24,072 nt of DNA from NCBI GenBank assembly GCA_903873545.1, contig CAIQPA010000213.1:1-24072 (forward strand). The letters run 5' to 3'. Every line of letters begins with the position of its first letter. Position 1 is the first letter of the stretch. The stretch is from an uncultured delta proteobacterium. GTDB taxonomy: Bacteria > Myxococcota_A > Bradymonadia > REDH01. This document shows positions 13,282 through 23,500 of the stretch, one piece after another. A model generated the notes under the pieces. It did no database searches. It saw only the letters and a list, made by a program, of their open reading frames with translations, and was not told where the DNA came from. The position numbers and the translations under genes are program-made.

Positions 13282-16200
13282 ATGCATGCTCCCCTCGACC
13301 GTTTCAAGCTGCTTGGCGCCTCACTGTTCCCGCTCCTCATTGCGCTCGCTGCGGGCTGCGCCTCCGACTCGGCAGATGCGCCCATCGTCAACGACGAAGA
13401 GGCGCTGGGCTCCGGCGCAGACTTTGTGCGGAACCCTTCCAGCTTCGTCTCCGCGGAGGGCGCGGCCGGCGACCAGGCAGCCAATCGGGGTGATGAGTCC
13501 CTCGATGCCGGCACCGGCGCACCGACGGATGACGCTGGCGGCGGGACCACACGGACCGTGGAGGAGGGCGACATCTACCGCGTTCTCGCCGACCAGAAGA
13601 TCCTCAACCTCAACAGCTACCGGGGCCTGCAGGTCATCGACATCGCAAACCTCGAGGAGCCCACCGTCATCTCCCGCCTGCCCATCACCGGCACCCCCGT
13701 CGAGATGTATGTCGTCGGCGACCGGGCCTTCGTGCTCATGAACAACTGGCGGGGCTACTACGGCAACCGGAGCGATATCCGTGTCGAGACTCAGGAGGGC
13801 GGCCTCGTCCTCTCCGTCGATCTCTCCGACCCGCTCAACCCGGTCGAGCTCGGCCGCGCCTTCGTGCCCGGCTTCATCCAGACGAGCCGCCTGACCCGTG
13901 AAGGCGATGTCGCCGCGCTCTATGTGGCCGCCAACGAGTACGGCAACTTCGACCAGCCCGACGGCACCGTGCAGTGGGAGAACCGGACAGTTCTCAAGAG
14001 CTTCGATGTGAGCGGCGCGGCCATCATCCCGAAGTCGGAACTCAACCTCGGCGGCTACGTCGCCGCGCTCCAGGCGACCACTGAGGCCCTGTTGGTGTCG
14101 CGCTTCTCCTGGTCGGGCTCGTCGCCGAACAGCACCGTCTCGGTCGTCGACATCTCCGACCCGGCCGGCAACATGATCGCCGGCGACGAGGTCGAGGTCT
14201 CGGGCCAGGTATGGAACAAGTACAACATGGACCTCTACGAGGGCGTGCTGCGTGTTGTCTCGGGTCGCACCTGGGGCGGTGGGACCAACGCCAACCATGT
14301 GCAGACCTGGAACGCCACCGACCTCGGAAGCCTCCTGCCCATCGACGAGGCCTCCTTCGGCGACGGTCAGCAGCTCTTCGCCTCGCTCTTCCTCGGCAAC
14401 AAGGCCTTCTTCGTCACCTACCTGCGGGTCGACCCCTTCCACGCCTTCGAGGTCGCACCCGACGGCATCATCACCGAGCGCGCGGAGTACATCGTTTCGG
14501 GCTGGAACAACTACTTCCGCCCCGTCTTCAACGACAGTCGCCTCATCGGCATCGGCATGAACGACGTGGGCGGTACGACGATGGCCGTCAGCCTCTACGA
14601 CATCGACGACCTCAGCAACCCGGAGCCGCTCATCAGCCGCGACGAGGTCTCTGCGAACAACAGCTGGTCAGAGGCCGTTTGGGATGACCGCGCCTTCTCG
14701 GTCCTCGAGGATGTTGTCTCCGTGGAGGGCTCCGGCGGCGTCACGGAGACCGGCCTCGTGCTGCTCCCCTACTCGGGCTGGGATTCGGCCTACACCACCT
14801 ACCAGTCGGCGGTGCAGATCTTCACCTTCTCGAACAACACACTGACCCGCCGCGGCGTCATGAACGAGGGCAACCCCGTTCGTCGCTCCTTCCTCGCCGC
14901 GAATGACACTACTGCCAACCTCGGCGAAGAGGAGCTCTCGACCTACGACACCTCCGATCCGAACAACCCTGCCGAGCTCGGCCGCGTGGAGCTGGCTCCG
15001 AACGCGACAGGCTCGCTGGTCTTCGGCGACTACGGCGTCCGCCTCATCGACAACGGCGCGGCCTCCTGGTGGTATGCCAGCCGCGGCGTCCGTCCCGATG
15101 CCCGCGTGGAGATCGTGCCGCTGTCGGCCGGCATCGACCTCGGTGCCGCAGTTGCCACGCTCGAAGTCCCCTCGGGCGCGCAGCTTGAGCGGGTCGGCAA
15201 CCTCCTGGTTGTTGTCTCGGCCGCCTACGAGAGCCTGCCCGAGTACCCCTACTACAGCACGACAACCACGCTGAAGGCCTTCGACCTCACCAATCCGACT
15301 GCTCCGCTCGCGCTCGGCACCCTCGAGACCGACGCCATCCCCGCCGACACCTACGGCGGCTACTGGGGCGGCCCCGGCATGGTCGATTGCATGGACTGCG
15401 GTCGCGGCTGGTACGGCACCTCCCTCCTCAGCCGCACCCACGCCACCTCCAAGGCGCTCACCTTCGTCCGCTCCACGCAGGAGCAGGAGTCGCTCGGCAT
15501 GGTCCACACCTGCAACAGCTACCCCACTGCCACCGCGTCGCCTGGCTGCAGCTCCGAAGACCTCGCCTCCTGCGAGTGGCTCTCGGGCGGCCGCACCTGC
15601 AACACCAACGAGGCTGGTGAGACCGTCTGCACAGGCGCCTACTACCGCTGCGGCTACGACGCCGACAGCTCGTACAGTTGCACCGAGGTCGATGCCGCCG
15701 AGGTGGCCGTCTCGACCAGCTGCTACGACAACGAGCAGTTCCGCTACTGGAACCGCTACCGGGCCTTCGTGGTGAACTTCGCGCAGCCCTCCAACCCCGT
15801 GCTTGAGCCGGTCCTTGAGATGTCGTCCGGCGAGGAGGGCGTGGCCACCGTCGCCGAGGGCGATACGCTCTACTACTCCTACAAGGTTCCCTACGACGTC
15901 GAGGGCGACCCCCGCCCCTACGCTCGCTACTTCTTCCGCAAGCTGGACCTCTCGCAGCCCTCTGCTCCGATTCTGTCTGCGGGTGTGAATGTTCCCGGCC
16001 AGGTCCTCGATGTCGCGGGCGACTACCTCTTCACGCAGGACACCGTCTACGGCGACGCCATCATCGAGACCTCTCTCGCCCGCGTCCGCCTGTTCGAAGG
16101 CAGCGCCTACCTCATGAACCGGCTCCGGCTCCCCGACCAGCAGGTTGAGGCCGTGCAGCTCGACGGCCGTGGCAACCTGCTGGTCAGCCACCGCGATTCG

Positions 16201-16533
16201 TGGTGGAGCACCGTCACCTCGGGCGGCACTGGTAGCGATATGCAGAAACTCTCCATCTTCGACGTGAGCCTGCGCGAGTTGGCCTCGGTTGATGTCGACG
16301 CGTGGGCCACGCTCAGCGGCGCGCAGGATGGCCGCGCACTCTTCCAGGTCCCGGGCGGTCTGATGGTCGTCAACCTCGACGCGCCCGCGAACCCCTTCCC
16401 GCAGGCCTACTTCCCGACGGCGGGCTGGCCGCAGAAGATCGATATCGCCGGCGACCGCGCCTACTTCGCGGCCGGCCGTTACGGCATCTACGACTTCGAT
16501 CTCAACACCTACAACCTGCTGCCGCTCCTCTAG
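13282..16533 (+). CDS. Beta-propeller domain lipoprotein
   Basis: A 1083-residue predicted lipoprotein with lipobox AAG-C26 and Ala at +2. After a linker to about residue 90 comes EEGDIYRVLADQKILNL, then repeated blades carrying LVIVD-like strands such as VIDIANLEEPTVISRL, VDLSDPLNPVELGR, VDISDP, YDTSDPNNPAELGRVEL and FDLTNPTAPLALG. This fits the secreted beta-propeller family common in Deltaproteobacteria. Residues 703-814 form an inserted module with ten cysteines; apart from the lipidated C26 there is no other cysteine in the protein. The final blades end at YGIYDFDLNTYNLLPLL. No catalytic motif is visible, so ligand binding or surface scaffolding is likely. Shine-Dalgarno GGAG lies seven bases before the ATG; the open frame extends to 13165 but lacks a signal there. 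Its own sigma-54 promoter lies upstream. Confidence 0.88.
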   Translation: MHAPLDRFKLLGASLFPLLIALAAGCASDSADAPIVNDEEALGSGADFVRNPSSFVSAEGAAGDQAANRGDESLDAGTGAPTDDAGGGTTRTVEEGDIYRVLADQKILNLNSYRGLQVIDIANLEEPTVISRLPITGTPVEMYVVGDRAFVLMNNWRGYYGNRSDIRVETQEGGLVLSVDLSDPLNPVELGRAFVPGFIQTSRLTREGDVAALYVAANEYGNFDQPDGTVQWENRTVLKSFDVSGAAIIPKSELNLGGYVAALQATTEALLVSRFSWSGSSPNSTVSVVDISDPAGNMIAGDEVEVSGQVWNKYNMDLYEGVLRVVSGRTWGGGTNANHVQTWNATDLGSLLPIDEASFGDGQQLFASLFLGNKAFFVTYLRVDPFHAFEVAPDGIITERAEYIVSGWNNYFRPVFNDSRLIGIGMNDVGGTTMAVSLYDIDDLSNPEPLISRDEVSANNSWSEAVWDDRAFSVLEDVVSVEGSGGVTETGLVLLPYSGWDSAYTTYQSAVQIFTFSNNTLTRRGVMNEGNPVRRSFLAANDTTANLGEEELSTYDTSDPNNPAELGRVELAPNATGSLVFGDYGVRLIDNGAASWWYASRGVRPDARVEIVPLSAGIDLGAAVATLEVPSGAQLERVGNLLVVVSAAYESLPEYPYYSTTTTLKAFDLTNPTAPLALGTLETDAIPADTYGGYWGGPGMVDCMDCGRGWYGTSLLSRTHATSKALTFVRSTQEQESLGMVHTCNSYPTATASPGCSSEDLASCEWLSGGRTCNTNEAGETVCTGAYYRCGYDADSSYSCTEVDAAEVAVSTSCYDNEQFRYWNRYRAFVVNFAQPSNPVLEPVLEMSSGEEGVATVAEGDTLYYSYKVPYDVEGDPRPYARYFFRKLDLSQPSAPILSAGVNVPGQVLDVAGDYLFTQDTVYGDAIIETSLARVRLFEGSAYLMNRLRLPDQQVEAVQLDGRGNLLVSHRDSWWSTVTSGGTGSDMQKLSIFDVSLRELASVDVDAWATLSGAQDGRALFQVPGGLMVVNLDAPANPFPQAYFPTAGWPQKIDIAGDRAYFAAGRYGIYDFDLNTYNLLPLL

Positions 16534-16538
16534 CAGGT

Positions 16539-16569
16539 CGGCCCTTCGCGGGTCGCGCTACTTGCCTCC
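16539..16569 (+). terminator. Hairpin plus shared 12-base motif after the propeller gene
   Basis: CGGCCC (16539-16544) pairs with GGGTCG (16550-16555), including one G-T pair, over a five-base loop, 5 bases after the stop. Two bases later comes CTACTTGCCTCC (16558-16569), identical to a motif at 23562-23573. There is no T-run, so terminator function is uncertain. The remaining gap to 16631 holds a GGCG/CGCC inverted repeat (about 16595-16610) and the GGAG ribosome site. Confidence 0.35.
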
Positions 16570-16631
16570 GACGCCGAAACGGGCGAGTAGGTCAGGCGGC
16601 GCGATTCGCCTGTTTGCTTTTGGAGTGTCCC

Positions 16632-19600
16632 ATGCTGAAGCCGTTGGAGGCTGTTACCTCCCTTCGCCTATCCCTCCTCGCTTCGGGTCTCGCGCTGGCG
16701 CTGCTGGCGGCCTGCGGCACGACGCCTACCGCCGTAGGTGTGGTCGGCGGCGATGAGGACTCCGGCGCGGACAGTTCGGTCAGTGATGGCTCCTCGAGCG
16801 CAGACGGCAGTGGCGACACCACGATTCCCTCTCCGGGCTGCGGCAACGGTCTCTGGGAGACGGGTGAAGCTTGCGACGATGGCAACGGCTCCGGCGGCGA
16901 TGGCTGTGAGGCCGACTGTACGGTGACACCCGGAACTGAGTGCGCCGTTTGTGCCATCTCTACGGAGTGCAGCGCTCCGACCTCGGTCTGTGTGCAGCTA
17001 AGTCGGCCGGCCTTCTGCCTTGCTCCCTGCGACGCCGATGGCGCCTGTGCGGACGGCTTTGTCTGTCAGACCGTGCCGCTTGCAGGAGAGGTGTCGCCCT
17101 CCACACCGCAAGTATGTGTGCCTGCGGACGGTTGCTTCCGCGGCTGCGATGACGCTGACAACGATGGCATCTGTGCGCCCGACGACATCTGCGCTGCAGG
17201 TGACGACCGGGCCGACAGCAACGGAAACGGCGTTCCGGACGCATGCGAGCGCCCCGAGATTTGCGACGATCTTCTCGACAACGACCTCGACGGTTTCGTG
17301 GATTGTACCGACGACAACTGCGCCGGGGCGCGGGGTTGTGAGGGGGTGGAGAACTGCGAGGACCTCATCGACAACAACCGCGATGGCCTCGTCGACTGCG
17401 CCGACCCGTTCTGCGTCGGTCTGCCGGGCTGCACCGGACTGGCCGAGATCTGCGAGACCTTCGCCGACGACGACCTCGATGGCTTTGTGAACTGCTTTGA
17501 CCCCGACTGCGCGACCTCGGACCTTTGCCGCAACAGCGGCACGGAGATCTGCACGGACGGGGTAGACAACAACGGCGACGGCCTCATCGACTGTGACGAC
17601 ATCGGCTGTTCCTTCCAGCCGGGCTGCCTGTCTGAGAACTGCACGGACGGCATCGACAACAATGGTGACGGCCGTGTCGACTGCGAGGACCTGATCTGCG
17701 CAGGGTCGCTCGCCTGCAACCGCTTCGAGGAGTGCGGCGACGGCGTGGACGGCGACGGCGATCTGCTCGTCGACTGCGTCGATCCGGACTGCTTCCGCGA
17801 TCCGAGGTGCGTGACGGGCGGCGAGGTCTGCATCAACGGCGTTGACGATGATCGCAACGGGCTCATCGACTGTGCCGACCCGGTCTGTGTGGGTTTGGGG
17901 GAGTGCGTCGGCGTCTTCGAGAACTGCGTGAACGGGCTTGATGACGACGGCAACGGCCTCATCGATTGCGCCGACCCCTTCTGCTTCGGCATCCCTGACT
18001 GCGGCGCATCGACGGAGCTCTGCAACGACTTCCTCGACAACGACCTCGACGGCCGCGCTGACTGCGCAGACCCGGACTGCGCGGGCGACCGCAACTGCCT
18101 CTTGGTAGAGATCTGCGACGATGGCTTCGACAACAACCGCGACGGGTTTGTGGACTGCTCTGACCCCACCTGCAGCGGCACCGATGCCTGTGTCGGCACC
18201 GAAATCTGCAACGACCTGCTCGATAACGACCGCGATGGCCTAACCGATTGCGCCGACCGGGACTGCGCGCTGCAGCCAGGCTGCGTTGTCGCGGCGGAGA
18301 TCTGCGGAAATGGTCGCGACGACGACCGCAACGGCCTCGCGGATTGCGCCGATCCGGCCTGCATTGGCACGACAAGCTGCCTACCCTCCACGGAGATCTG
18401 CGATGACCTGATCGACAACGATGGCGACCGGCGCATCGACTGCGGCGACACCAACTGCGCTGCCGATCCCGCCTGCCCGACCGGTCCTCAGAGCTGCGTC
18501 GCACCCATCGCGATCACCGACTTCGGCGTCAGCACCGGCGCCACCTCCTCCGGCACGAGCAGCGCCGCCGGCAGCTGCGCCGATAGCAGCGGCACGGAGG
18601 CCGTCTTCGCCTTCACCGCGCCTTCCACAGGAACCGTCTGCATGCGCACGCGCGGCTCCTCTTTCAACACACTGCTCTACGCCCGGAGCAGCTGCGCCAA
18701 CGCCGCATCGGAGATCACCTGCAACGACAATGGTCGCAACCAGCAGAGCGAGATCTCGCTCAGCGCCGTTGCCGGACAGACCTACTTCATCTTCGTGGAT
18801 GGCGTCAGCGGCGCGACCGGCAGCTACGTGCTCGCCGTGACGGAGGGCGCCTGCCCTCCGCTCGGCTTTGAAAACTGCACCGACGGCATCGACAACGACT
18901 CGGACTTCTTTGCGGACTGCGCCGACACCGACTGCTTCTCCACCAGCACCTGTATCAGCTCCGCCGAGGTCTGCACCGACCGGGTCGATAATGATCGGGA
19001 TGGGGCTCTCGATTGCGCTGACACCGACTGCGCCGCCAACGCCGCCTGCCTGCCGCCTGGCGCGGAGGTCTGCAACGACCTCTTCGACAACGACCGCGAC
19101 GGCGCGACCGACTGCGCCGATAGCGACTGCACGGCCAACCCGCTCTGCATCCGGCCGCCGGAGACCAACTGCACCAACCGGACCGACGATGACGGCGACG
19201 GCGCCGTCGACTGCTTCGACACCGACTGTTTCGGCTCGGCGAGCTGCATTGTTTTCGAACTCTGCGCCGACGGCATCGACAACGACAGCGACACGCTCGT
19301 CGATTGCGCAGACAACGAGTGTGTCGGCGCTCCCAACTGCGTGACCGTCTCGCAGACCTGCGCGGCTCCGAATGTTGCGACCACCTACGGCCGCTACTCG
19401 GGCCTGACATCGCGCCTGGCGAACGAGAATGTGCCATCCTGCTCCCGCTCGACGGCGCCCGAGGCGGTCTGGCGCTTCACGCCGCCCGAGAGCGGCCTCA
19501 TCTGCGTGACGACAGCCGGCTCGACCTACGACACAGTTCTCTTTGCGCGGAACAGCTGTGGTGGCACAGGGACCGACCTTGCCTGCAACGATGACACCGG

Positions 19601-20423
19601 CGGTCTGACCTCGCAGGTTCAGTTCACCGTGACCGCGGGCGTCGATGTCTTCCTGATGGTGGATGGCTTCGCAGCGCTCGGCGGCACCTACCGGCTCAAC
19701 ATCACCGGCGGCGCCTGCGGGAGCGTGGTAGGGGAGACCGCCTGCACCGACCGCATCGACAACGACCGCGATGGTCGTGCCGACTGCGCCGACAGCGACT
19801 GTGCTGGCAACGTCGCCTGCATCGTCCCCGCGACCGAGACCAGCTGCACCGACGTCGTCGACAACGACCGCGACGGCGCCATCGACTGCGCCGACCCGGA
19901 CTGTGACGCTGACCCTGCCTGCGCGCTGCCTGCGAACGAACTCGATTGCGGAGATGGCCTGGACGACGACGGTGATGGTGCGATCGATTGCGACGACACC
20001 GACTGCCTCGCCTCCACCCTCTGCGTGCCGCCCGTTGGGACCTGCGACGCCCCGCTGACGCTCAATCCCTTCGGGGCCAATGCTGGAAATCTGGCCGAGG
20101 GTGCCAACGTCGCTGCCGGTAGCTGCGGAGGTCTCGACGGAAACGAGCAGGTCTGGGGTCTCGACCTAGCCTTCCCGCTCCCCTTCAATGTTGCGGCCTG
20201 TGTCACGGTCCGGAGCGACGCCTTCAGCCCCGTGCTCTACTACGGCACCTCGACCTGCGGCGCTCCCGACGCAGAGCTCGCCTGTAGCCCCTCGGCTGAT
20301 GGCCTGTCGGCCAGCCTGGAGGTCACGGTCGGCCCTGGCGACACCCTGTCTCTCTTCGTCGACTCGCTCGACGGTGGCGCCGGAGCCTATGACCTGTCGG
20401 TGAACATCGGCGCCTGCCCCTAG
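16632..20423 (+). CDS. Giant cysteine-rich repeat lipoprotein A (21 repeats)
   Basis: A 1263-residue predicted lipoprotein, lipobox LAA-C28, Gly at +2, Asp/Ser linker to about 68. Order: a Myxococcus cysteine-rich repeat (CGNGLWETGEACDDGN, from C70); a cysteine-containing spacer; an acidic thrombospondin-3-like segment (DADNDGICAPDD... to NGNGVPDACE, about 171-208); 13 repeats of DND-x-DG-x2-DC-x-D-x2-C type; a pre-peptidase-like beta domain; 5 repeats; a second beta domain; 3 repeats; a third beta domain ending in GACP. The acidic repeats suggest calcium or other metal binding stabilised by disulfides; this is inference. No MYXO-CTERM sorting tail is present. GGAG lies six bases before the ATG; the frame runs upstream into the previous gene and was trimmed to the signal peptide. 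It is a tandem paralog of the next gene. Confidence 0.88.
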   Translation: MLKPLEAVTSLRLSLLASGLALALLAACGTTPTAVGVVGGDEDSGADSSVSDGSSSADGSGDTTIPSPGCGNGLWETGEACDDGNGSGGDGCEADCTVTPGTECAVCAISTECSAPTSVCVQLSRPAFCLAPCDADGACADGFVCQTVPLAGEVSPSTPQVCVPADGCFRGCDDADNDGICAPDDICAAGDDRADSNGNGVPDACERPEICDDLLDNDLDGFVDCTDDNCAGARGCEGVENCEDLIDNNRDGLVDCADPFCVGLPGCTGLAEICETFADDDLDGFVNCFDPDCATSDLCRNSGTEICTDGVDNNGDGLIDCDDIGCSFQPGCLSENCTDGIDNNGDGRVDCEDLICAGSLACNRFEECGDGVDGDGDLLVDCVDPDCFRDPRCVTGGEVCINGVDDDRNGLIDCADPVCVGLGECVGVFENCVNGLDDDGNGLIDCADPFCFGIPDCGASTELCNDFLDNDLDGRADCADPDCAGDRNCLLVEICDDGFDNNRDGFVDCSDPTCSGTDACVGTEICNDLLDNDRDGLTDCADRDCALQPGCVVAAEICGNGRDDDRNGLADCADPACIGTTSCLPSTEICDDLIDNDGDRRIDCGDTNCAADPACPTGPQSCVAPIAITDFGVSTGATSSGTSSAAGSCADSSGTEAVFAFTAPSTGTVCMRTRGSSFNTLLYARSSCANAASEITCNDNGRNQQSEISLSAVAGQTYFIFVDGVSGATGSYVLAVTEGACPPLGFENCTDGIDNDSDFFADCADTDCFSTSTCISSAEVCTDRVDNDRDGALDCADTDCAANAACLPPGAEVCNDLFDNDRDGATDCADSDCTANPLCIRPPETNCTNRTDDDGDGAVDCFDTDCFGSASCIVFELCADGIDNDSDTLVDCADNECVGAPNCVTVSQTCAAPNVATTYGRYSGLTSRLANENVPSCSRSTAPEAVWRFTPPESGLICVTTAGSTYDTVLFARNSCGGTGTDLACNDDTGGLTSQVQFTVTAGVDVFLMVDGFAALGGTYRLNITGGACGSVVGETACTDRIDNDRDGRADCADSDCAGNVACIVPATETSCTDVVDNDRDGAIDCADPDCDADPACALPANELDCGDGLDDDGDGAIDCDDTDCLASTLCVPPVGTCDAPLTLNPFGANAGNLAEGANVAAGSCGGLDGNEQVWGLDLAFPLPFNVAACVTVRSDAFSPVLYYGTSTCGAPDAELACSPSADGLSASLEVTVGPGDTLSLFVDSLDGGAGAYDLSVNIGACP
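17256..18476 (+). repeat. Repeat block A1: 13 Asp/Cys repeats
   Basis: Thirteen head-to-tail coding repeats of about 31 residues, each with an E-x-C opening, a DND-x-DG-x2-DC core and two later cysteines. The spacing between cysteines is nearly constant while the inter-repeat residues vary. Two variants occur: DNDxDG and DDDxNG. Confidence 0.9.
18870..19340 (+). repeat. Repeat block A2: 5 Asp/Cys repeats
   Basis: Five repeats of the same type between the first and second beta domains of protein A, with CADTDC-like cores. Linkers between repeats are slightly longer and proline-containing (LPPGAE, IRPPET). Confidence 0.88.
19734..20024 (+). repeat. Repeat block A3: 3 Asp/Cys repeats
   Basis: Three repeats between the second and third beta domains of protein A, again with CTD-x-x-DNDRDG openings and PAT/LPAN linkers. 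Confidence 0.88.
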
Positions 20424-20433
20424 CAGTCGGGCG

Positions 20434-20450
20434 GGAGAAACATTTTCTCC
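20434..20450 (+). terminator. Short perfect hairpin after repeat protein A
   Basis: GGAGAAA (20434-20440) and TTTCTCC (20444-20450) form a perfect 7-base stem with a CAT loop, 10 bases after the stop. No T-tract follows, so it may be a weak terminator, an mRNA end stabiliser or an operator. Confidence 0.35.
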
Positions 20451-20486
20451 GATTGATTGCACAAAAGTTGTCATGAGGCTCCAATG

Positions 20487-20506
20487 AGGAGGTGATCCCC
20501 CTCACC
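20487..20506 (+). promoter_or_regulatory. Extended anti-16S (Shine-Dalgarno) sequence with hairpin
   Basis: AGGAGGTGATCC (20487-20498) is a 12-base complement of the conserved 16S rRNA 3' tail. It lies too far (25 bases) from the ATG of the repeat protein B gene at 20524, which has its own GGAG at 20515-20518. It does precede an out-of-frame ATG at 20507. GGTGA (20491-20495) can pair with TCACC (20502-20506), which would mask it. Confidence 0.45.
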
Positions 20507-20523
20507 ATGTCGTCGGAGTCTTC

Positions 20524-23500
20524 ATGTCCTCTCGGGTTCCCCTCCTTCTCTGTCGGGCCGGCGCAAGCACTGGCGCAGTTCTCCTCTTCTCCTGGCTCGC
20601 CGCTTGCGGCACCAACGCCGGCGGCGGCGCGAGGATCGACCCCACGCAGGTCGATAGCGGCGGCTCGGGTGGCGGCTCGTCCGACACCACGGGCGACGCC
20701 ACGGCCGACACCTCAACGGACGGGTCGGGTACGGTTGAGACCTCGTGCGGCAATGGCGTCCGCGAAATCGGCGAGGCCTGCGACGACGGCAACACGACCA
20801 ATGGTGACGGCTGCGACGCCGACTGCTCGGTAACAAGCGGCGCGGCCTGCGCGGCCTGCGCGGCCTCTGCGGATTGCGGCTCGGTTGCGCCACTCTGCGC
20901 CACCATCGGCACCTCCACCGCCTGCCTTGCCAACTGCGATGCCGCCGGCGGCTGCGGTGACGGATTTGTCTGCTCGCCCACCACGGTCGACGGCGTTGAT
21001 CGTGCCGCCTGCATTCCTGCCTCGGGCTCCTGCGAGGCGACCTGCGCTGATGCGGATGGCGATACCATCTGCGATCAGGACGACATCTGCGCCTCCGGTG
21101 ATGATCGCATCGACACCGATGGCGACGGCACGCCCGATGGCTGCGAGGGCATCGAGCTCTGCACCAACGGGATCGACGACGACAACAACGGGCTCGTCGA
21201 TTGCTTCGACGCCTCTTGCGCTGCCGACGCCTCGTGCGCCATCGTCAGCCGCGAAGTCTGCGCCAACCTCATCGATGACGACCGCAACGGCCTGACCGAC
21301 TGCGCCGACCCGATCTGCTCGTCGGAGCCGGGCTGCGTGGTTCTGGCGGAGATCTGCGGCAACGGGACCGACGATGATGGCAACGGCCTTGCCGATTGTG
21401 CCGACGCCGCCTGCGCGAGCGAGCCCGGTTGCGTCGTCATCTCGCTTGAGGTGTGCGACAACGGCATCGACGACGACGGCAACGGCCGCATCGACTGTGC
21501 GGATGCGGCCTGTTCGACCGACCCCGGCTGCGTGGTCGTGGGCCCCGAGATCTGCGGCAACGGCCTCGACGATGATGGCAACGGCCGCATCGACTGTGCC
21601 GACGGCGCCTGCGCCGCGGACGCGAGCTGCCTCGTTGGGCCCGAGATCTGCGGCAATGGCATCGATGACGATCGGAACGGCTTCACCGACTGCGGCGACG
21701 TCGCCTGCTCGTCCGACCCCTCCTGCGCACCCTCCAGCGAGATCTGCGACGACCTCGCCGACAACGACGGCGACCGCCTCATCGATTGCGGCGACCCAGA
21801 CTGTTCGGCCGACCCGGCCTGCCCTGTCGGCCCCCAGCTCTGCACCAGCCCCAACCTCTTCGGGCCCTTCGGCAGCCGCACGGGCGCCACCTCGACGCTC
21901 GCCGACAACCAGGCAGGTAGCTGCGCCGTGAGCGACGGCCCCGAGACGGTCTACTCCTTCACCCCGACGGCGGGCGGCACCCTCTGCGCCCGCACCCTTG
22001 GCTCCTCCTACGACACTGTCCTCTATGTGCGCACGGCCTGCACCGATGCGGCCTCAGAAGTGGCCTGCAACGACGACGCCACCTTCAGTCAGCAGAGCCA
22101 GCTCGCCTTCACGGCCGTCGCCGGCCAGCAGTACTTCTTCTTCGTTGACGGCTTCACCGGGGCCTCGGGCAGCTACGCGCTGACCCTCTCTGCCGGCGCC
22201 TGCCCGGCACGTACCCGCGAGAACTGCACCGACGGCCTCGACAACGATTTTGACCTCTTCACCGACTGCGCCGACACCGACTGCGATGCCGATCCGGCCT
22301 GCATCATCGCGCCTGAAGACTGTGAGGACGGCATCGACAACGACCGCGATAGCTTCGTGGATTGCGACGACACCGACTGCTTCACCTTCCCGATCTGCCT
22401 CCCCGAGGCGCTCTGCGATAACGGCATCGACGACGACGGCGACAACGACATCGACTGTTTCGACCTCGACTGCCTCGGCGATATCGCCTGTCCGACCCTC
22501 GAGATCTGCGACGACTCCGCCGACAACGATGGCGACGGCCTCATCGACTGCGACGATCCGGAGTGCATCGCCACGCCCGGCTGCGCCATCGCCGAGCAGA
22601 CCTGCGCAGACCCCAACATCACGGATGGTTACGGCTCCTTCTTCGGGCTGACCGACGCCCTCGCAGACAACTACGATCCCGGCTGCCAACGCTCTGCGGC
22701 GCCCGAGGCGGTCTGGCGCTTCAACCCCCCGGCCACCGGCACCGTCTGCATCAACACGATCGGTTCGGCCTTCGACACCGTGCTCTATGCTCGGACCACC
22801 TGCGGCGGCGCCCGCGACATTGACTGCAACGACGACACGCTCGGCCAGCAGTCGGAGATCGAACTCAATGTGACAGCCGGCACCCCTGTCTACCTCTTCG
22901 TCGACGGCTTCGAAAACAGCACGGGTGACTACCGTCTCACCATCGCCGAGGGTGCCTGCACCGTCCGGGTGGAGACGCTGTGCACAGACGGTCTGGATAA
23001 CGACGGCGACACCGACACGGACTGCAATGACAACGACTGCGATGCAGACCCTGCCTGCATCCCGCCGCCGGAGACCATCTGCAACGACGGCCGCGACAAC
23101 GACAACGACGGCAACACCGACTGCAATGATACCGACTGCGCGGCCGACCCTGTCTGCGCGCCCTTCGCCGGTACCTGCACGATTCCGCTGATCCTCAACC
23201 TCGCGGCAGCCAACACGGGCACCATCCAAGACGTTGGCTCCAACCGCACGGGCAACTGCGGCGGTGGCGGAACACCCGAGCAGATCTGGACCGTCGCTGC
23301 CCCGGTCACCACTGCTTCGGACCTCTGCGTGACGGTCAACGCGACGGGGTTCACGCCGATCCTCCACTACCGCGACGACACCTGCACCCAGCGTGCTGGT
23401 GAGCAGGATTGCGTCAACGGCACGGGCTCGACGGCATCGATGACCGTGGCGCTTCAGCCGGGTGTGGTCTCCTACATCATCGTTGACGGCGGCCCCGGCG

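Noticed and set aside
14668..16191. Long minus-strand open frame under the propeller gene
   Set aside because: It is a shadow of GC-rich third positions; no start signal and no recognisable domain.
17256..20024. Regularly spaced repeats resembling a CRISPR array
   Set aside because: They are coding, about 93 bases long, diverged in sequence and preserve a protein motif; no cas genes nearby.
20453..20485. Sigma-70-like promoter (TTGATT or TTGCAC with TCCAAT) before repeat protein B
   Set aside because: Hexamer matches are three or four of six, no better than expected by chance in this gap.
20487..20498. Fragment of a 16S rRNA gene 3' end on the minus strand
   Set aside because: Similarity stops after the 12 bases of the anti-Shine-Dalgarno complement; flanks do not match rRNA.
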